NCBI RefSeq assembly: GCF_013373865.1
Contig: NC_050469.1
Span: 17,355,046 to 17,419,045, forward strand
Length of the DNA stretch: 64,000 nt
Origin: Monomorium pharaonis
Taxonomy: Eukaryota > Arthropoda > Insecta > Hymenoptera > Formicidae
Reading direction: 5' to 3'
Shown: piece after piece, positions 25,011-38,100 of the stretch
How the letters are laid out: every line of letters starts with the position of its first letter
How positions within the stretch are numbered: the first letter of the stretch is position 1
Translations under genes and position numbers: made by a program
Notes under the pieces: generated by a model
Databases searched by the model: none
Seen by the model: the letters and a program-made list of their open reading frames with translations, nothing else
Told to the model about the DNA's origin: nothing

Positions 25011-25380
25011 GTGCAAAGTGCCGCGTCTTATCGAGACAGTGATCTTATCGAGGAAATGATGTCCGATGATGTATTCTTCACCAACGCTGTACGCTCAAGA
25101 AAAGGTAATTATCGAGGAGAGGGGCTTTCTCACCGATTTGGCTGTAATTTTACTATTTTGTATATTTCGGTGCGTAGAACACGAATCTGGCAGAAAAAGT
25201 GTCGCTCTGCCCCGTGAGACGAGATAATAATTGTTAAAGTTCACTATTTTACAGGTTATGAAACCTGTCATATCGACGAAATGTTGCGACTGAACATGGT
25301 CTCGTGGCCATATATGCGCATGCTCCGTGGCTACATGTGCAAACACTTCAATGCGTTCAATTACATGCACTCAAAGCAAG
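25011..25380 (+). CDS. Two 5' exons of a short spliced gene of unknown function
   Basis: Exon 1 reads from ATG at 25056 (or 25059) to 25104 (MMSDDVFFTNAVRSRK), then a 150-bp intron (25105-25254) with GTAATT donor and TTTTACAG acceptor, then exon 2 (25255-25380) ending CAAG before GTA. The frame stays open across the junction, giving GYETCHIDEMLRLNMVSWPY and a further stretch with MCKHFNAFNYMHSKQ. The upstream 24830-25055 is GC-richer and looks like a 5' untranslated region. I do not recognise the protein. The intron donor after exon 2 is split by element B. A partial inverted copy exists at 48752-49190, so this may be a repeated gene or a captured fragment. Confidence 0.45.
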
Positions 25381-25382
25381 GT

Positions 25383-27122
25383 ACCCACATAGAAATTGGC
25401 ATCCAGTGGATGTCCAATGGACGTCCATTAAACCTCCATAGATCCATGGGACGTCTATGTCCATAGTGGAAGTCAGATGGACGTCCATTAGAGGTCTAGT
25501 AAACTTCCTTAACTCCATTGGAGATTTACCTCCATGGCGGAAGTTAGGTAGACGTCCATTAGGGATCCAGTAAACTTCCATAGCTCCATTGAAGATTTAC
25601 CTCCATGGCGGAAGTTAGACAGACGTTCATTAAAAATCCAGTAAACGTCCATTGCTCCATTGGAGGTTTACCTCCATGGTGGAAGTTAGATAGACATCCA
25701 TTAGGGATCCATTAAACATCCATAGCTCCATTGGATGTTTTCTTCCACAGTGGAAGTTAGATGGACGTCTATTAGGGATCCACTAAACTTCCATAGTTCT
25801 ATGGAACATTATTTCCATGATGGAAGTTAGACAGACGTCCATTAAGGATCCATTAAACTTCCATAGCTCTATGGAACATTTACTTCCATGATGGAAGTTA
25901 GATAGACGTCCATTAGGTATCCATTAAATTTCCGTAGCTGTATGGAACATTTATTTTTATAATAGAAGTTACCCAGACAACACGCTTATCAGAATGAAAA
26001 CTTTAAGAGAACTTTTTTAAGAAAACATTTAGATATCTTGGAAATGATGTCCAAATGGTAATATTTATCAGAGACGTCTACTAAGAGAGGTCTTTGAGAT
26101 ATCTCATGGAAGTTTCATTTAAGTTTCTTAAAAATGTTATCCTTATGATATCACAGTTAAATGATATCAGCTTAATATCTCATAAAAGATATCCCAATGC
26201 TGTCCGATTTTTGAGCCGTCCATGCGCGTCGTAGTTGACTCAGAAATCAGACAACACTATAGCATCCTGAATGAGAGATCCATTTAATATTTAAAAAAAT
26301 TATCATAAAGATGTTTTCAAAAATAACGGTTTGTCTACAATTACTGCGCACAAAAAAATGCACAAAATCTAAATTTATCATGTACTGAATACAAAAACAG
26401 AATAATAAATGTACTATTCAATTTTTCTTAGAATATATGATCTATATAGTTAAAATTATCTAATTAACCATTTGAACGCTTCAAAGTATTAATGCTAAAT
26501 AGATCGCAATTTCCATCAAATTATTAAGGTTATGGAAAAAGATAAATTTAACAATGAAATTAATAAGTAAATAAATTAATGCTATTTATTTTTAATATGT
26601 TTTGCAAAATTTAATTGCTTTTATAAAAAATAATATAATTGCGTCAGTTTATAACATATATGTAATATATGTAGACAATAACAAGTACTCATATCGATGA
26701 GTCAAATTGGCATAGCAGATAGAGTACAAGGTTTGTAATCCTAAGGTCCCGGGTTCAAAACCAGAGGCAAGTAAGAATAAAATAAAATAATATAATTTAA
26801 ATTTAATTAATTAATAAAAATTTGTCCTAAATTTAGTATGTACTGTTGATAAAAATAATTTAAAAAAAATGAAATTTTTATTTTAAATTTTTATTTTGTC
26901 AATCATCCATCGAGGCTCCGTGAAGCCTCTGTTAATGATCCACACAACGTCTAATAGACCTCTTTGACGACCTCTATTGAAGGTCTAATAGACGTCCACA
27001 GTGCGGAACTGTGGATTTCTAATAGCTCTATATTGGACGTCTAATGGACGTCCACTGGAAGTTTAAACTTCCATGGCAGACGTCCATTAGACGTCTACTG
27101 GAGGTTTCATTTCTATGTGGGT
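25383..27122. mobile_element. Element B: CCCACATAG-ended element at a splice donor
   Basis: Ends CCCACATAGAAATTGG (from 25384) and ATTTCTATGTGGG (to 27121) match element A, with TA on both sides (25382-25383 and 27122-27123). The left array of GACGTCCATTA units (25395-25960) and the right array (26895-27110) also match element A. The middle differs and includes a tRNA-like stretch. No transposase is present. It sits immediately after the GTA of a likely splice donor, so the donor GT is kept. Confidence 0.8.
26705..26775 (+). repeat. tRNA-like stretch, likely SINE head or tRNA pseudogene
   Basis: The stretch contains GGTTCAAAACC, a perfect match to the B-box consensus GGTTCRANNCC, and an anticodon-like loop in AGGTTTGTAATCCT that would read TGT (Thr). 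The D-arm region (GGCATAGCAGATAGAG) is degenerate and the 5' acceptor strand does not pair well with GAGGC. An A/T-rich tail follows (26775-26800). It lies inside element B. A real tRNA gene is unlikely. Confidence 0.4.
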
Positions 27123-27233
27123 ATCTTCTGCTTTAACAAATTTTTTTCTGTTAAAGAAGAGAATACTTTGTTTCGCATGAAACAAGACCGTCTTCTTCAG
27201 TATTATCTTAATATATTATCCTAATATATTATA

Positions 27234-27619
27234 GAAAACGCGTGGGCGAGGGAGGGGCTCCGCCTCTCCCCCTGCACCTCCTGCTCGTAAATTTTTTTAA
27301 CCTAACTCACACATTTTAAAGTCGATATTTGGTTAATGCGAAAATATTGGAAACAAATAGCGTGGAAAGTCGCAAACCTATGTGGTACTGTATAAGCGTG
27401 GACGTCGTTTACTTTACATAAAGCACTGATATCGTGTATCGTATCTATGAAACGTAAAATAAACGACATTCACGCTACAGTACCACATAGGTTTGCAACT
27501 TTCCACGCTGTTCATTTCCAATATTTTCACATTAACCAAATATCGACTTTAAAATGTGTGGGTTAAGTTAGAAAAAATTACGGGGAGAAGCTCAACCCCT
27601 CCCCCGCCCACACGTTTTC
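27234..27619. mobile_element. Foldback MITE with GAAAACGCGTGGGCG ends
   Basis: Arms of about 170 bp are inverted, from GAAAACGCGTGGGCGAGGGA to its inverse at 27619. TA lies on both sides (27232-27233 and 27620-27621). The right TA is also the left target duplication of the 21-kb element, so the two abut exactly. There is no coding content. Confidence 0.8.
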
Positions 27620-27639
27620 TACCCTGACGAAAATAAGAC

Positions 27640-28300
27640 GCTTTATAGAGCGTTGACAAACGTTTGGTGAGGGTTTTCTGAGCGTTTATATATTTTCAAA
27701 CGTTGTAAGAACGCTTATACAACGCTCTTGGGTTGTAAACGTTTTTGGAACGCTTATCAAACGCTGTATAAAACGTTTCGATAAAGTTCTGTAATGCTAA
27801 GTTAATGCTTTTCAGAGATTGCTTAGTGAACGCTGATACAACGTTGTATAGAGAGTTTGTTGTCAGACTTTAAAACGTTTATCAAACGCTTTTCCCAACA
27901 CCGTAAGACAAACGTTTTCCCTTTCCTCAGCAAACGCTTTTCTAATTCGTGACGAATCGTAGGGCGTTTGTGCAAACGGTTTGAGAACGCTTAAGAAACG
28001 CTTTATCCAGCGCTGAACACGAGCGTTTTTCCTGCTGTATCAAACGCTGTATAAAACGTTTCGTGAAAGTTCTGTAATGCTAAGTCAACGCTTTTCAGAG
28101 AATGCTTAGTGAACGCTGATACAACGTTGTATAGAGAGTTTGCTGTCAGACGTTAAAAACGTTTATCAAACGTTTTTCTCAACGCTGTAAGACAAACGTT
28201 TTCCCTTTGCTCAACAAACGCTCTTCTAATTTGCGGCGAATTGTAGTATAGGGCGTTTGTGCAAACGGTTTGAGATCGCTTAAAAAACGTTTTTCTGCCA
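27640..28300. repeat. Subterminal AAACGCT repeats, left end of outer element
   Basis: Dozens of AACGCT, AAACGTTT and GCGTTT motifs lie in both orientations. A larger direct duplication with a 283-bp period is visible: TCAAACGCTGTATAAAACGT starts at 27757 and again at 28040. Such arrays are the usual binding sites of accessory transposon proteins in the EnSpm group. Confidence 0.85.
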
Positions 28301-28529
28301 GTACAGCTTAAACATATACTATATACATATTTAAATTATAATAACATTCTCTTTTCGTTTTTTATGTAGTAAACCTCTTTCTAATTTTTACTCATATAGA
28401 GAGGGGAGGAGACAAAGTCAAGGTAAAAGAAAGAGATCATTTATTCTAAAATTAAATACAATACTTTATTTGCCAAATAAAGTGTAAAACTTATATATTG
28501 CAAAATACGCATCAATTAAAGTTTTATTT

Positions 28530-31500
28530 TCAATCTCCATGACAGCCAAAAGGCAGACCACACAGATAGGTATTAGTGGGTAAATTCATCACAATACAGG
28601 GTTGTTTGATGAGTGACAGTTTGATGCATAACATTTTCCTAATTCTTTTCATTTTGAGGATATGTTTTAGAGCTACGTAATCGTTTTGAACCAATAAACG
28701 CTTAAAGCATTTAATTGTTTGCACAAGAAGTAAAATTTCACCCAACGGCGACATGGCAATGTATTTTATTTCTACAATTTTCCCATCTCTTAGGATAGCA
28801 TAAGAATCGTTGTTCTTCTTCTTATCAACATATTGAGAGGAGGTGTACCTAATTCCATTATATAATAATCTATTTAAAAAAATTAAATTCTTAGCATCAA
28901 AATTAGCATCAAAACGAAGAAAGCACTGTTGCTCTTCTTCACACAAAATCGAAACATGCTGTCCCTTTCCTAGGAGAAGTGCTCCATCAGAACGCACAAA
29001 ATATCTAAGCTTCTTATTCAAAATTCTTTCTGAGAAATCAATAGTACTTTTAGATGACACAATCTCCTCACATAGAGTATATAGTGAATTGAACATAAGA
29101 AACTTACGAGCTATCTGTGAAGTAACTTGAAACGGACTCTGATATAATTGTAATAAATGTCTATTTTGTCCTTTATAGCAAAATGCATTGTGTATCCACA
29201 AGGGACCCCAGTTAATAACACATTTGCACACGTGAGTAAGAAGATGAAGGTTGTAGATTGTGTGTTTAGGTTTAAAATATTTTTGAAAGTAATAGCAATA
29301 CCGAAGGAACAGGTTGTGCGCTTCCTCAATTTCAGTGCGAGATACAGAATGTTGAAGGAGAGTATTAGTTGCTTAGGAGAGCATAGCGAGATGGGCCAAG
29401 TATTTGTCTTTAAGAAGACCTTGCAAACATGGTATGCAATAAAACAAAAGCCACGACCTCCATTCTGACGCTTTCCACTTACCACAATGTTCGATTGAAC
29501 GAGGACTTCTAGTTATTCCTGTTGGAGGTTGTATGCTGAGAAGACGGCCATCTATTGTGTCTGTCAAATTCTTTAAAGCTGTACCGTCTGTCATACCTAT
29601 CCAACATTTCTTTTTAGTAGAATCAAACAAATATTCCATATGAGATTTTATTACACCTAACAGGATGGCATGCATGTAATCTACGACAAAACCGCAAATC
29701 AAATCAAAATAGAGAAGATTCATCAAAATAGATGGGCCCTTGACACCTTTGTAATGCCGCTTGTCTATACGTGTTTCATTTCTCCTTTCATGAGCTCTAC
29801 TTGCATCCTGATAAGTGGATTCTGCCGTTCTGTCATCTGCCCTTTCAGAGAGGACATTAAAACACCTCGATCTTGGGCCTGTTTTCTCCTGCTTCTCATT
29901 ACAGAATGTGCAACCATAAAATGCATGGAAAGACTGCATGTTGAGAAGCTGCCACCGTGCAACAGAATCAGTTACCGCACATAAAGGGATGACCTTACTG
30001 ATTACCTATTTTTCCTCGTGATTCCAAAAGAAACTCTCGGAGGAGAGTTTGTTTGCTTCTTTAACAAAAGGTTGTAGAAAAACCATTTGATTAGGATCTT
30101 TAGATCCAACATACAGCCCAGCAAGAAGCATATATCTGCTACGGTCTTTAAATGGGAATTCATTGATCGTTACATAAATAGGCCACAATGATTTACCGGT
30201 CGACTTCCCAGTTTGTACACCGTCCGTAAAAAATGAAAATGAAAAATTGAGAGGAGAAGAGAGTATTCCTCCAGGAATACAATGCTTTTTGTACTGCTCC
30301 CCGTCGTATATATCCTCAAAAGCATCAGAATGCTCTTTCTTGCGATTAAATCTGTAGTTTAGCAATAAGGATGCTATACGTGAATCACTTACTAATTTTT
30401 TTAATTGCGATTCTAATGATATGGACAAGAAAAAGTTTAACGGTTTAGATTCATCTACATTACTAGCACAATAAGAACATTGCACACATTCTGGCAAATC
30501 ACTTTTTTCCCCTAAGTACACCTCACATGTTGGGCAATAGATGTGATAAAATATGCTCTTCTTTTCTTTTTCTATGTGCTGAAAGTACTTGTATTTTGTT
30601 TCTGGAAGATCCTTCTTGCCGTAAATTGAGTTGACCATTCGCAGAATATCAAGTTGTGCCTCCCATGACAAATTATGCCTCATTCCTAACACAAGGCACA
30701 TGAAAATAACATCACCAACTGTGGTGTTTGTGCAGTCGCACAATTTCTCTGACAGTTTCTTCTTTTCTGTCTCCACACTGATGTGATCAATAGGATCTGT
30801 TGAGGTATCATTGGCCAAAGAATTTTCTTCTAATGATGACGTAGACTTTGAGTCCCTCTCTGATGATGAAGCATACTCTACATCTGTCGTTGATGAATCA
30901 CAGTTAATCTCTCTAATTTCTTTATTACTGTCAGATGGAATATCAATTGTAGTTGTTTCTATCACATTAGAGATTACTTTGTTTATTCCATTAGAGTAGC
31001 TCTAAAAAAAGTAATAAAATACAAAATGAAAACAGTAATTTAAAAAACGGGGATTCTTATTCTACTACAATGTAAAATTCACAATAATTGCCAAAAATTA
31101 TTGCATACCTGCAATAAATATGATGCACGTGAGGCTGCATCTGCAACTCTATTTACAGATTCACCTATCCCTTTTATGTCATTCTGTGAAGATGAAACTG
31201 TTGTAAATGATATATTCTGAAACGAAATAACATTTGCAGTAAAAAAAAATGTTAGACTTTGGAACTTTTACACAAAAAATTAGTCTATTTATATTACTTT
31301 ACTTAGTATATATGTATCAAAAATATCCATACATGGTTTTACATTGTATATTTCTATATAATTTTATATAATTTTACATAATTTTATATATAATTCTAAT
31401 AAAATTCCATAGATTACACATACTTTTTTAGCTCGAAAAAATTGCATATATATAATCGTATGTAATTAAATAAATTTATACTTAATTGTACATAATTATA

Positions 31501-31676
31501 GCTATAATAATGATAAATGAAGAATTTTTTACCGGGACCTGTTCAAGATTGTCACAGTTTTGATGTTCTGACAACACGTGTTGTACCATTCGTCCAACAG
31601 CTCGTTGTCGCCGACGACAAGCGGTGGAGCGAGGGATATTTTCATCAGTAAACAAAAAACGTTTGTAGCGTTTCAT
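28530..31676 (-). pseudogene. Tnp2-like transposase of the outer element, two in-frame stops
   Basis: Proposed exons are 31676-31533, 31216-31109 and 31001-28530, all joined in phase 0 with GTAAAA/TTTCAG and GTATGC/TTTAG sites. The product resembles the EnSpm/CACTA transposase (Transposase_21 type): a cysteine pair zinc-like module (CPTC...CVQC), an FTDG motif with a KSLWP continuation, TDSVAR followed by GCTFC, and VDYMH, in the same order as the inner copy. A TAG at 30008-30006 and a TAA at 29375-29373 interrupt one continuous frame, both after the first catalytic block. These are single-codon stops without frameshift, so the decay looks recent, or the stops could be sequencing or strain variation. 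Confidence 0.8.
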
Positions 31677-31774
31677 TTTCGCGCAATTGCCTTGATTGAC
31701 AACGATTCTTCTTTAATTGATCGATAATAAATGCGTGCGTTACGGCAGCTACGTTTGTGATTTGTCGCTTGACT

Positions 31775-31970
31775 TGCGATTTATAAAGCGTTGGCAAACA
31801 TTTGGTAAAAGTTTTCTGAGCGTTTATAAACGCTCTCAAAGCGCTTTCAAACGTTGTAAGAACACTTACACAACGCTTTTGGGTTATAAACGCTTTTGGA
31901 ACGTTTATCAAATACTATATAAAACGTTTTGTTAAAATTCTGCAACGCTGAGGCAACGCTTTTCAGTGTT
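31775..31970 (+). promoter_or_regulatory. Internal copy of the terminal repeat between the two divergent genes
   Basis: This stretch repeats, in direct orientation and with moderate divergence, the outer element's left subterminal sequence at 27645-27845 (for example TTTTCTGAGCGTTTATA and GTAAGAAC.CTTA.ACAACGC). It lies between the transposase start (31676, minus) and the BEN gene (32152, plus). Terminal-repeat sites inside a promoter suggest that the protein binding the ends could also control both genes; this is inference. Confidence 0.5.
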
Positions 31971-32151
31971 CTGTGCATCGATGCGACGTGTGCGGTGATT
32001 GGCGGATCAACATGACAACGCCACTGAGACCGGCACCGGCCTGACCTGACCGGTCGGCAGTCGTTGATTGTATCGGCATCAATGCCATTGAACACGTGTG
32101 GTACCACGTTTCGTTTGCGTTATAATTACCTTTACAGTTCCCAGTAAAGTA

Positions 32152-35100
32152 ATGACTCTAATTGACAATTCTGGGTGGTACGCGCTGGTTAAATATAAAA
32201 GTGGTAATGAAACAGCCCAGCAAACGAAAAAAGATTGAAAAGAATTGGAATGGGATTGCCAGAAATTCAATTAAGAACTTTCCGAATTCCATTTTGTCAA
32301 AAAAAGGGATTGAAATGGTTTTTAATACCATGGAATTCTTTATTTCGGAAAGAATTTGTCTTTCTTGAATCCCATCCAATTACGACACAAAAAACATAAC
32401 GGAATGAATACCACTGAATGCCAAGTTAGGGATTGGAAAGTTTCATCATGAATTCCATTGAATACCATTGATTCCGTGAACGAAATGAATACCATTGAAT
32501 GCCAAATTAAGAATTAAAAATTTTCGTATTGAATTCCATCTATTCTGACAATGAAATGAATACCATTGAATGCCAAATTAAGAATTAAAAATTTCCGTAT
32601 TGAATTCCGTCTATTCTGACAATGAAATGAATACCATTGAATGTCAAGTTAGGAATTAAAAATTTCCGTATTGAATTCCATTGATTTCCGTCTATTCTGA
32701 CAATAAAATGAATACCATTGAATGCCAAATTTGGAAATCAAAATGTATATATCGAATTCCATTGAATTCCGGCGATGTTTACAACAGAACAAATTCCATT
32801 TTATTCTAATTAAGAATAAAAAACAAGTATACGTTAAATTCCTAGTTCTATCCCATCATTATTTAAATCTATATTATATATTGTCATCCCCTATCACTTA
32901 TAAAATTGAAAGTCATTCTTATAAATTAATTATAATTTCAAAGTTCCATATTAGTTAAATTTTTGATATTTTTGGGATAAACAGACTAATGTAAAACACT
33001 TTTTTTTAAATACTAAATAATGGATATTGTTACATTAAAATAAAACGTTTTATTTACAAAAATTATATTAAAATATTTTTATTGCAATTATATATACAAT
33101 TATATGTACAATTAAGTTGACAATAAAATAAATTATATTATCTTTCGTTTTTTAGCGTACAGCGTGACCTCGATGAGAATTGTATTTTTACCTACTCCGA
33201 GTAACCAAAGCATGTAAAGTCATATAAGACATAGTGTTTTTTAAAATAATATTAAGTATTATAATACACATTCTTACAATAAATAACATTATCAATTTTA
33301 CATAAAATTATTGATTTAAGATAATTTAAAAAAATAAAAAGTTTTAATTAATCAGCCTCGAATACATTAGGCATTGAACAAACATACATTTGTTCTCCAA
33401 TGTCTACTAGAACCATCTTTGAAGCAACCTCGACTATTGACACTAAAAATTGATTACTTGTTAGCGATCTTATCTTCCACATATGTGGTATTTCAATTTC
33501 TCCAAGAATTACCTTCTCTAAAAGCAATTCACTGACATTGAAATAACATCCAGTATCGGGAAAACTGATTATTTCTAAAATTTGTGCAATTTTCTTTGAT
33601 TTTAGCTGAATAATACTATTATTCCATCTTTTGGACCGCGTGTAATTTTTAGTTTGGTATAATTGGTTATTATACACACATTTCTCATATTTTACGCCTC
33701 CAGCTGTGTATACATCTGCAAAATATTTGCCCGATCCAAAAAAAGTTACACCCTCTGTAACTTCTACGTTTACAGTTGACCGATTGCCACAAAATAGTTT
33801 ATCACAATAAATTTTTACATTATTCGGTAAAGAATTAGTAGCTACGCCTACTCGATATGACATAACTTGCAATGATTTTTTGGCCATTTGTTGCTCTACT
33901 CCCTTTGGCCCGTTGACTAGTTGCTTCAAAACAAAAATGTTACTTTCATACGGGAAAACCGATGTCGCCCAAAGAGGTCCTGATTTTCTAACAGATTGAA
34001 CGCAATGAAGAATAGAATGAACATTATATCGCATTGCAATCGTTCCATACAAATTTTCAAAATCTGCTACAAACTTCAAGAGATCTACTTCGCACTGATC
34101 CAGTTCAGAATGCGAGATTGAGGTCTTTTGTAAAATATACACGCTTTTGACAAATAGTACGTAATGTTCGAGATTTTTCTTTGGCACTAAATCCATACAA
34201 ACAGGTATAGAGTAATATAACAACCATGACTTCCAATCTTTTGCTTTAAAATTACTATAATTAGTCATTGATTGCGGCAACTTCCGCAAATCGCGAGGAG
34301 GTTGAATTCTACATAATCTTTCGTTAATGATTTTCCTTGCATCGCGACTTAGAATTTTTGTAAATAAGTCCCATATGTGTTTTGTTACGCCTAAAATGAC
34401 TGTATGCATGCAATCAAGCGGAAAACCCCACACCATATCAAAATTTGATAATGATGCAAGTACCGAAGCTCCCTTCACTCCTCGACTTTGTAATCCAGTT
34501 TTAGCCGATACTTGCACATCATATAAATGAGTTTTATGAGTTCTTAACTCGGATTCTTGGTACTTGAAAGGATAACGCATAGCAGAAATATATAGCCCAG
34601 GATGATAACAGTAGCTACACCCAAAATATCCATTATATTGTATTCTATTTTGGACTACTGGTCGAGCTACAGAATCCATTGAACAACATAAAACAGTCGG
34701 CGCATATGAGATACAAACATTATCAACCGTTATGCCAAGATCGACACCGTCTTTACGTAAACGATTAATTTGTTTAATGAACTCCGTAATGTATGTATTC
34801 ATAAGTCGAGGAGTCGGCTCATGTTCAACAATCATGATACCTACCATCAATACATATTTAAAGCGCATTGTTGGTGGTAAATCATTGAAAATGAGTTGAA
34901 GAGGCCAAAAACTTCGTTTTGACTTATGAAATAATGGCGCTCCATCAGTATTAATATTACATGTTAAAGAAGTGGGATAGTCCATAATCATTTTACGATA
35001 TAATTCCCCGTCGCTTATATCACTAATATCTCTACTTTCTTGTGTAACGCGCCGAGCATTAATTTTTTCAATCAAAGCATTCCGAACATTTTTATCCTGC

Positions 35101-38100
35101 ATAAGTAAATCTAATTGGTACCGTAAATCTATAGATAAAAACATATTTGTGCTTGACAAACTTATATTGTGTTTATGATTGCAAAACTCGCACAATATTT
35201 GATTCGCCTCAAAATGTTTCTTTGTTGTAGAATATAATTTGCTGTAACAATTAGTGCAATAATAATGATAAGTTATTATATTATCCGGTGGGTCGATTTG
35301 CTTCGCGAATCTATGATTTGATATATTAATATTACGAAAAGCTGGTCCAGCACATATATGAAGAAGTTCCATTATAGATTTGCGCGCTTCATTTGACGCA
35401 CGATATCGCAAACAGTGCCCAGCTACCATCGAGACAACATCATCTACACTTAAACCCGCCGCCGGAAACATTATTGCACTACCTGTGCGTGTATGAAATT
35501 CTTCATTTCGCACGTCTAAATCATCTTCATTTTCTTCTTCAATGTCATCAACACTCCCAGTGACACTTCCTGCATCCGACGTATTTTCATCAAATGCCAT
35601 TTCTTCGTAAGATGCATGTACCCATTTTTGATCTTCAAATGAGATATTCTCTTGCACACATTGTGCAGATTGTGGTATTGTATTTTCGTGACTAACACCA
35701 GCACTGCCAATGACTTCTTGTTCAAATATTCCAGCGTTACAAAGCTGATTCGAACACGATGGTTCACAATCAGTAATCCCTACGAGGAACACAAGATATG
35801 TATTATTATACTCTTGAAAAGCCATTAATATGACACACAAAAGATATTGAAAAATTACTAAAATAAAGATATATATTTCATTGCAATTCATCAAATTAAA
35901 CAAGAAATATTTTTGTTTCAAAATTAATGATATAATGATATTAATTTATAATAATAACTAATTGCGTAATTAATTCGGAGTAAACAGCTATGGTTTAACA
36001 AATCAAAACGTATATATTTCATTAAATTTTAAATAAATTTGTAGATCTCCAAAATTCACAAAAACATGATTACGATAAACATCGTTCTAAATTGATTGAA
36101 ATTTATTTCATGTAAAATCCAAAATAAAGTATTTTTGATTTGTCTGAAATCTTTCTTCTAATCTTTTTTTCGCAATAATTATAAAAAAATCTATTTTTTG
36201 TTACAATTGATTTTTGCAATATTAACCGTTACTATAGCTGACTAATTAATCTCTTCAATATTTTCTCTGCAGTATCTTAAAGAGTTATCTTTTATTTTTA
36301 TATAGCGTTCTTCTTTATTTACGTTTATTTTTTTCGCCGAACTGTAAGAGTTTTAAGAAGGAAACTTTTTAAGGTAAATCCTGTAGTGTACACAAAGAAC
36401 TGGGCTAGTGCTCACATAAACTGTATATATTTTAAGGAGTTTTTGAAGTGACTGATTTTGAATCAGATTTGCAAAATTAATTTGTTTAAGCAAATTGTTA
36501 TAAATTATTTGTTTAAACAATTTCTTTAAACAAGTTATTGCAAAATTCTTTTTTTGAACTTGTACTTATATATGTAATTTTTTTATAATTTTTTCCTAGA
36601 ACATAATTTTGATTTTTTTTAAATTAAATTTTGCAATAAAACTTTTACAACCCGGTAAAAAAATTGTACGCAAATAAAAATGCTTTATAAAAATGAAAAA
36701 TAGCTCTTTAAGGTACCGCATAAAAAATATTACAAAAATTAATTAGTCGGCTACAATAACAATTTAAATATGATAAAAATAACTGCTCATAAACCTCCTT
36801 TTTTTATTTTATGATAATACAAGACAGTATCACATTTTGCACCTGGAAAATATTTATTATTACAAAAATATTTATAATTACAGCCCAAAGTATTACAATT
36901 TTTTAATTTATGTACTTTATATGATACACGTGAAAATATACTGTAGTAAAGTAAAATTAATAAATTCTTGTCATAGTATTTAGAGTTTGTGAACAAAACT
37001 ATGATACTAACTTCATATATTAATATGAAAAAATAAATTTTATTGTCAAGGCACAGCATAGAATTGAATACTAAAATCCTGGCTAAAGTATTATTTTTCT
37101 CAATAAACTTTCTTTACAGTTTTTCGAGGAGAGGAGGAATATAGATGCTAGTTAGCATCAAAAATATTAAATTGCTTGTCAATTTATTTTGTGACATTAC
37201 GTTCCAGCTTTATGTAAGGACAGTGTTTTAAGACCAACAAATATGCGGCGCTCAGTTCGCGTGAGCTATGTTTCGTATATAAATTCACACAAATAATTAA
37301 TAGGCACTAAGAACCACCATAGATTTTCTGCAGACCAACATAGGTATTTCTATATATCCTTGTTTGAATACTAGATATTGTCACTAAGTTTGATTCTTAT
37401 CCAGCATTGGCTCTAATAATAAATATTTCCTTGTTCCCAAATTGAGAATGTCATACTGTCCTATATATATTTTCATATATAATATTATACAAATTTTCTT
37501 TTTACTTAAAAAAATAATAACTTGATCAACAAACACAAAAAACATTGTAATGTCTTGGAATAAAAAGTCATCATACAGCAGATAAAAGGTATTTATGAAG
37601 AACGCGATAAAGAAAAGGTGATAATAAACAAGTGCCCAAAAGTTAGAAGTTCATTACTTATTATAATAAAATTGAAATAAGTTGAAATAATATTAAACCT
37701 GTGCGTTCATCTACACGACGTAACATTGCGTCGTATTTCTGTTTCCATTTCTTATATGTAGCTTTCGATACCATGTCCTTGTTGAAGTTTCTTTGTAACC
37801 ATAGTTTGTATCTTTTTCTTTCCATGTTGTATTCAGTGTTTCAATATTCACTGCAATTCAATGCAACAAACAAAATTAGCAATATACAACAGTATTTTAC
37901 TACATCAATTTTACAACAAAAACACAGATAAAAATATTAATTAATTTTATGACAAAACTATAAAAGACTACAAATGTTTTGAATTAATTTGCATACATTT
38001 CAACACATTGTTACGTTCAAGTAAAGTGAAAAAATAATGCATGTTTATGGCATATGAAAGAGATTGATTAGGTTTATTTATTCGCTTGAAATAAAACATA

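Noticed and set aside
26705..26775. Functional tRNA-Thr gene
   Set aside because: The D arm and acceptor stem do not pair properly; only the B-box and anticodon loop are well preserved.
33348..35921. Frame start at 35921 as the transposase N-terminus
   Set aside because: The first 47 residues are AT-rich, intron-like and end at a clear acceptor; a real first exon at 37825-37699 joins in phase.
36787..37059. 90-codon minus-strand frame as an extra transposase exon
   Set aside because: It is AT-rich with no conserved block; the flanking exons already join in phase without it.
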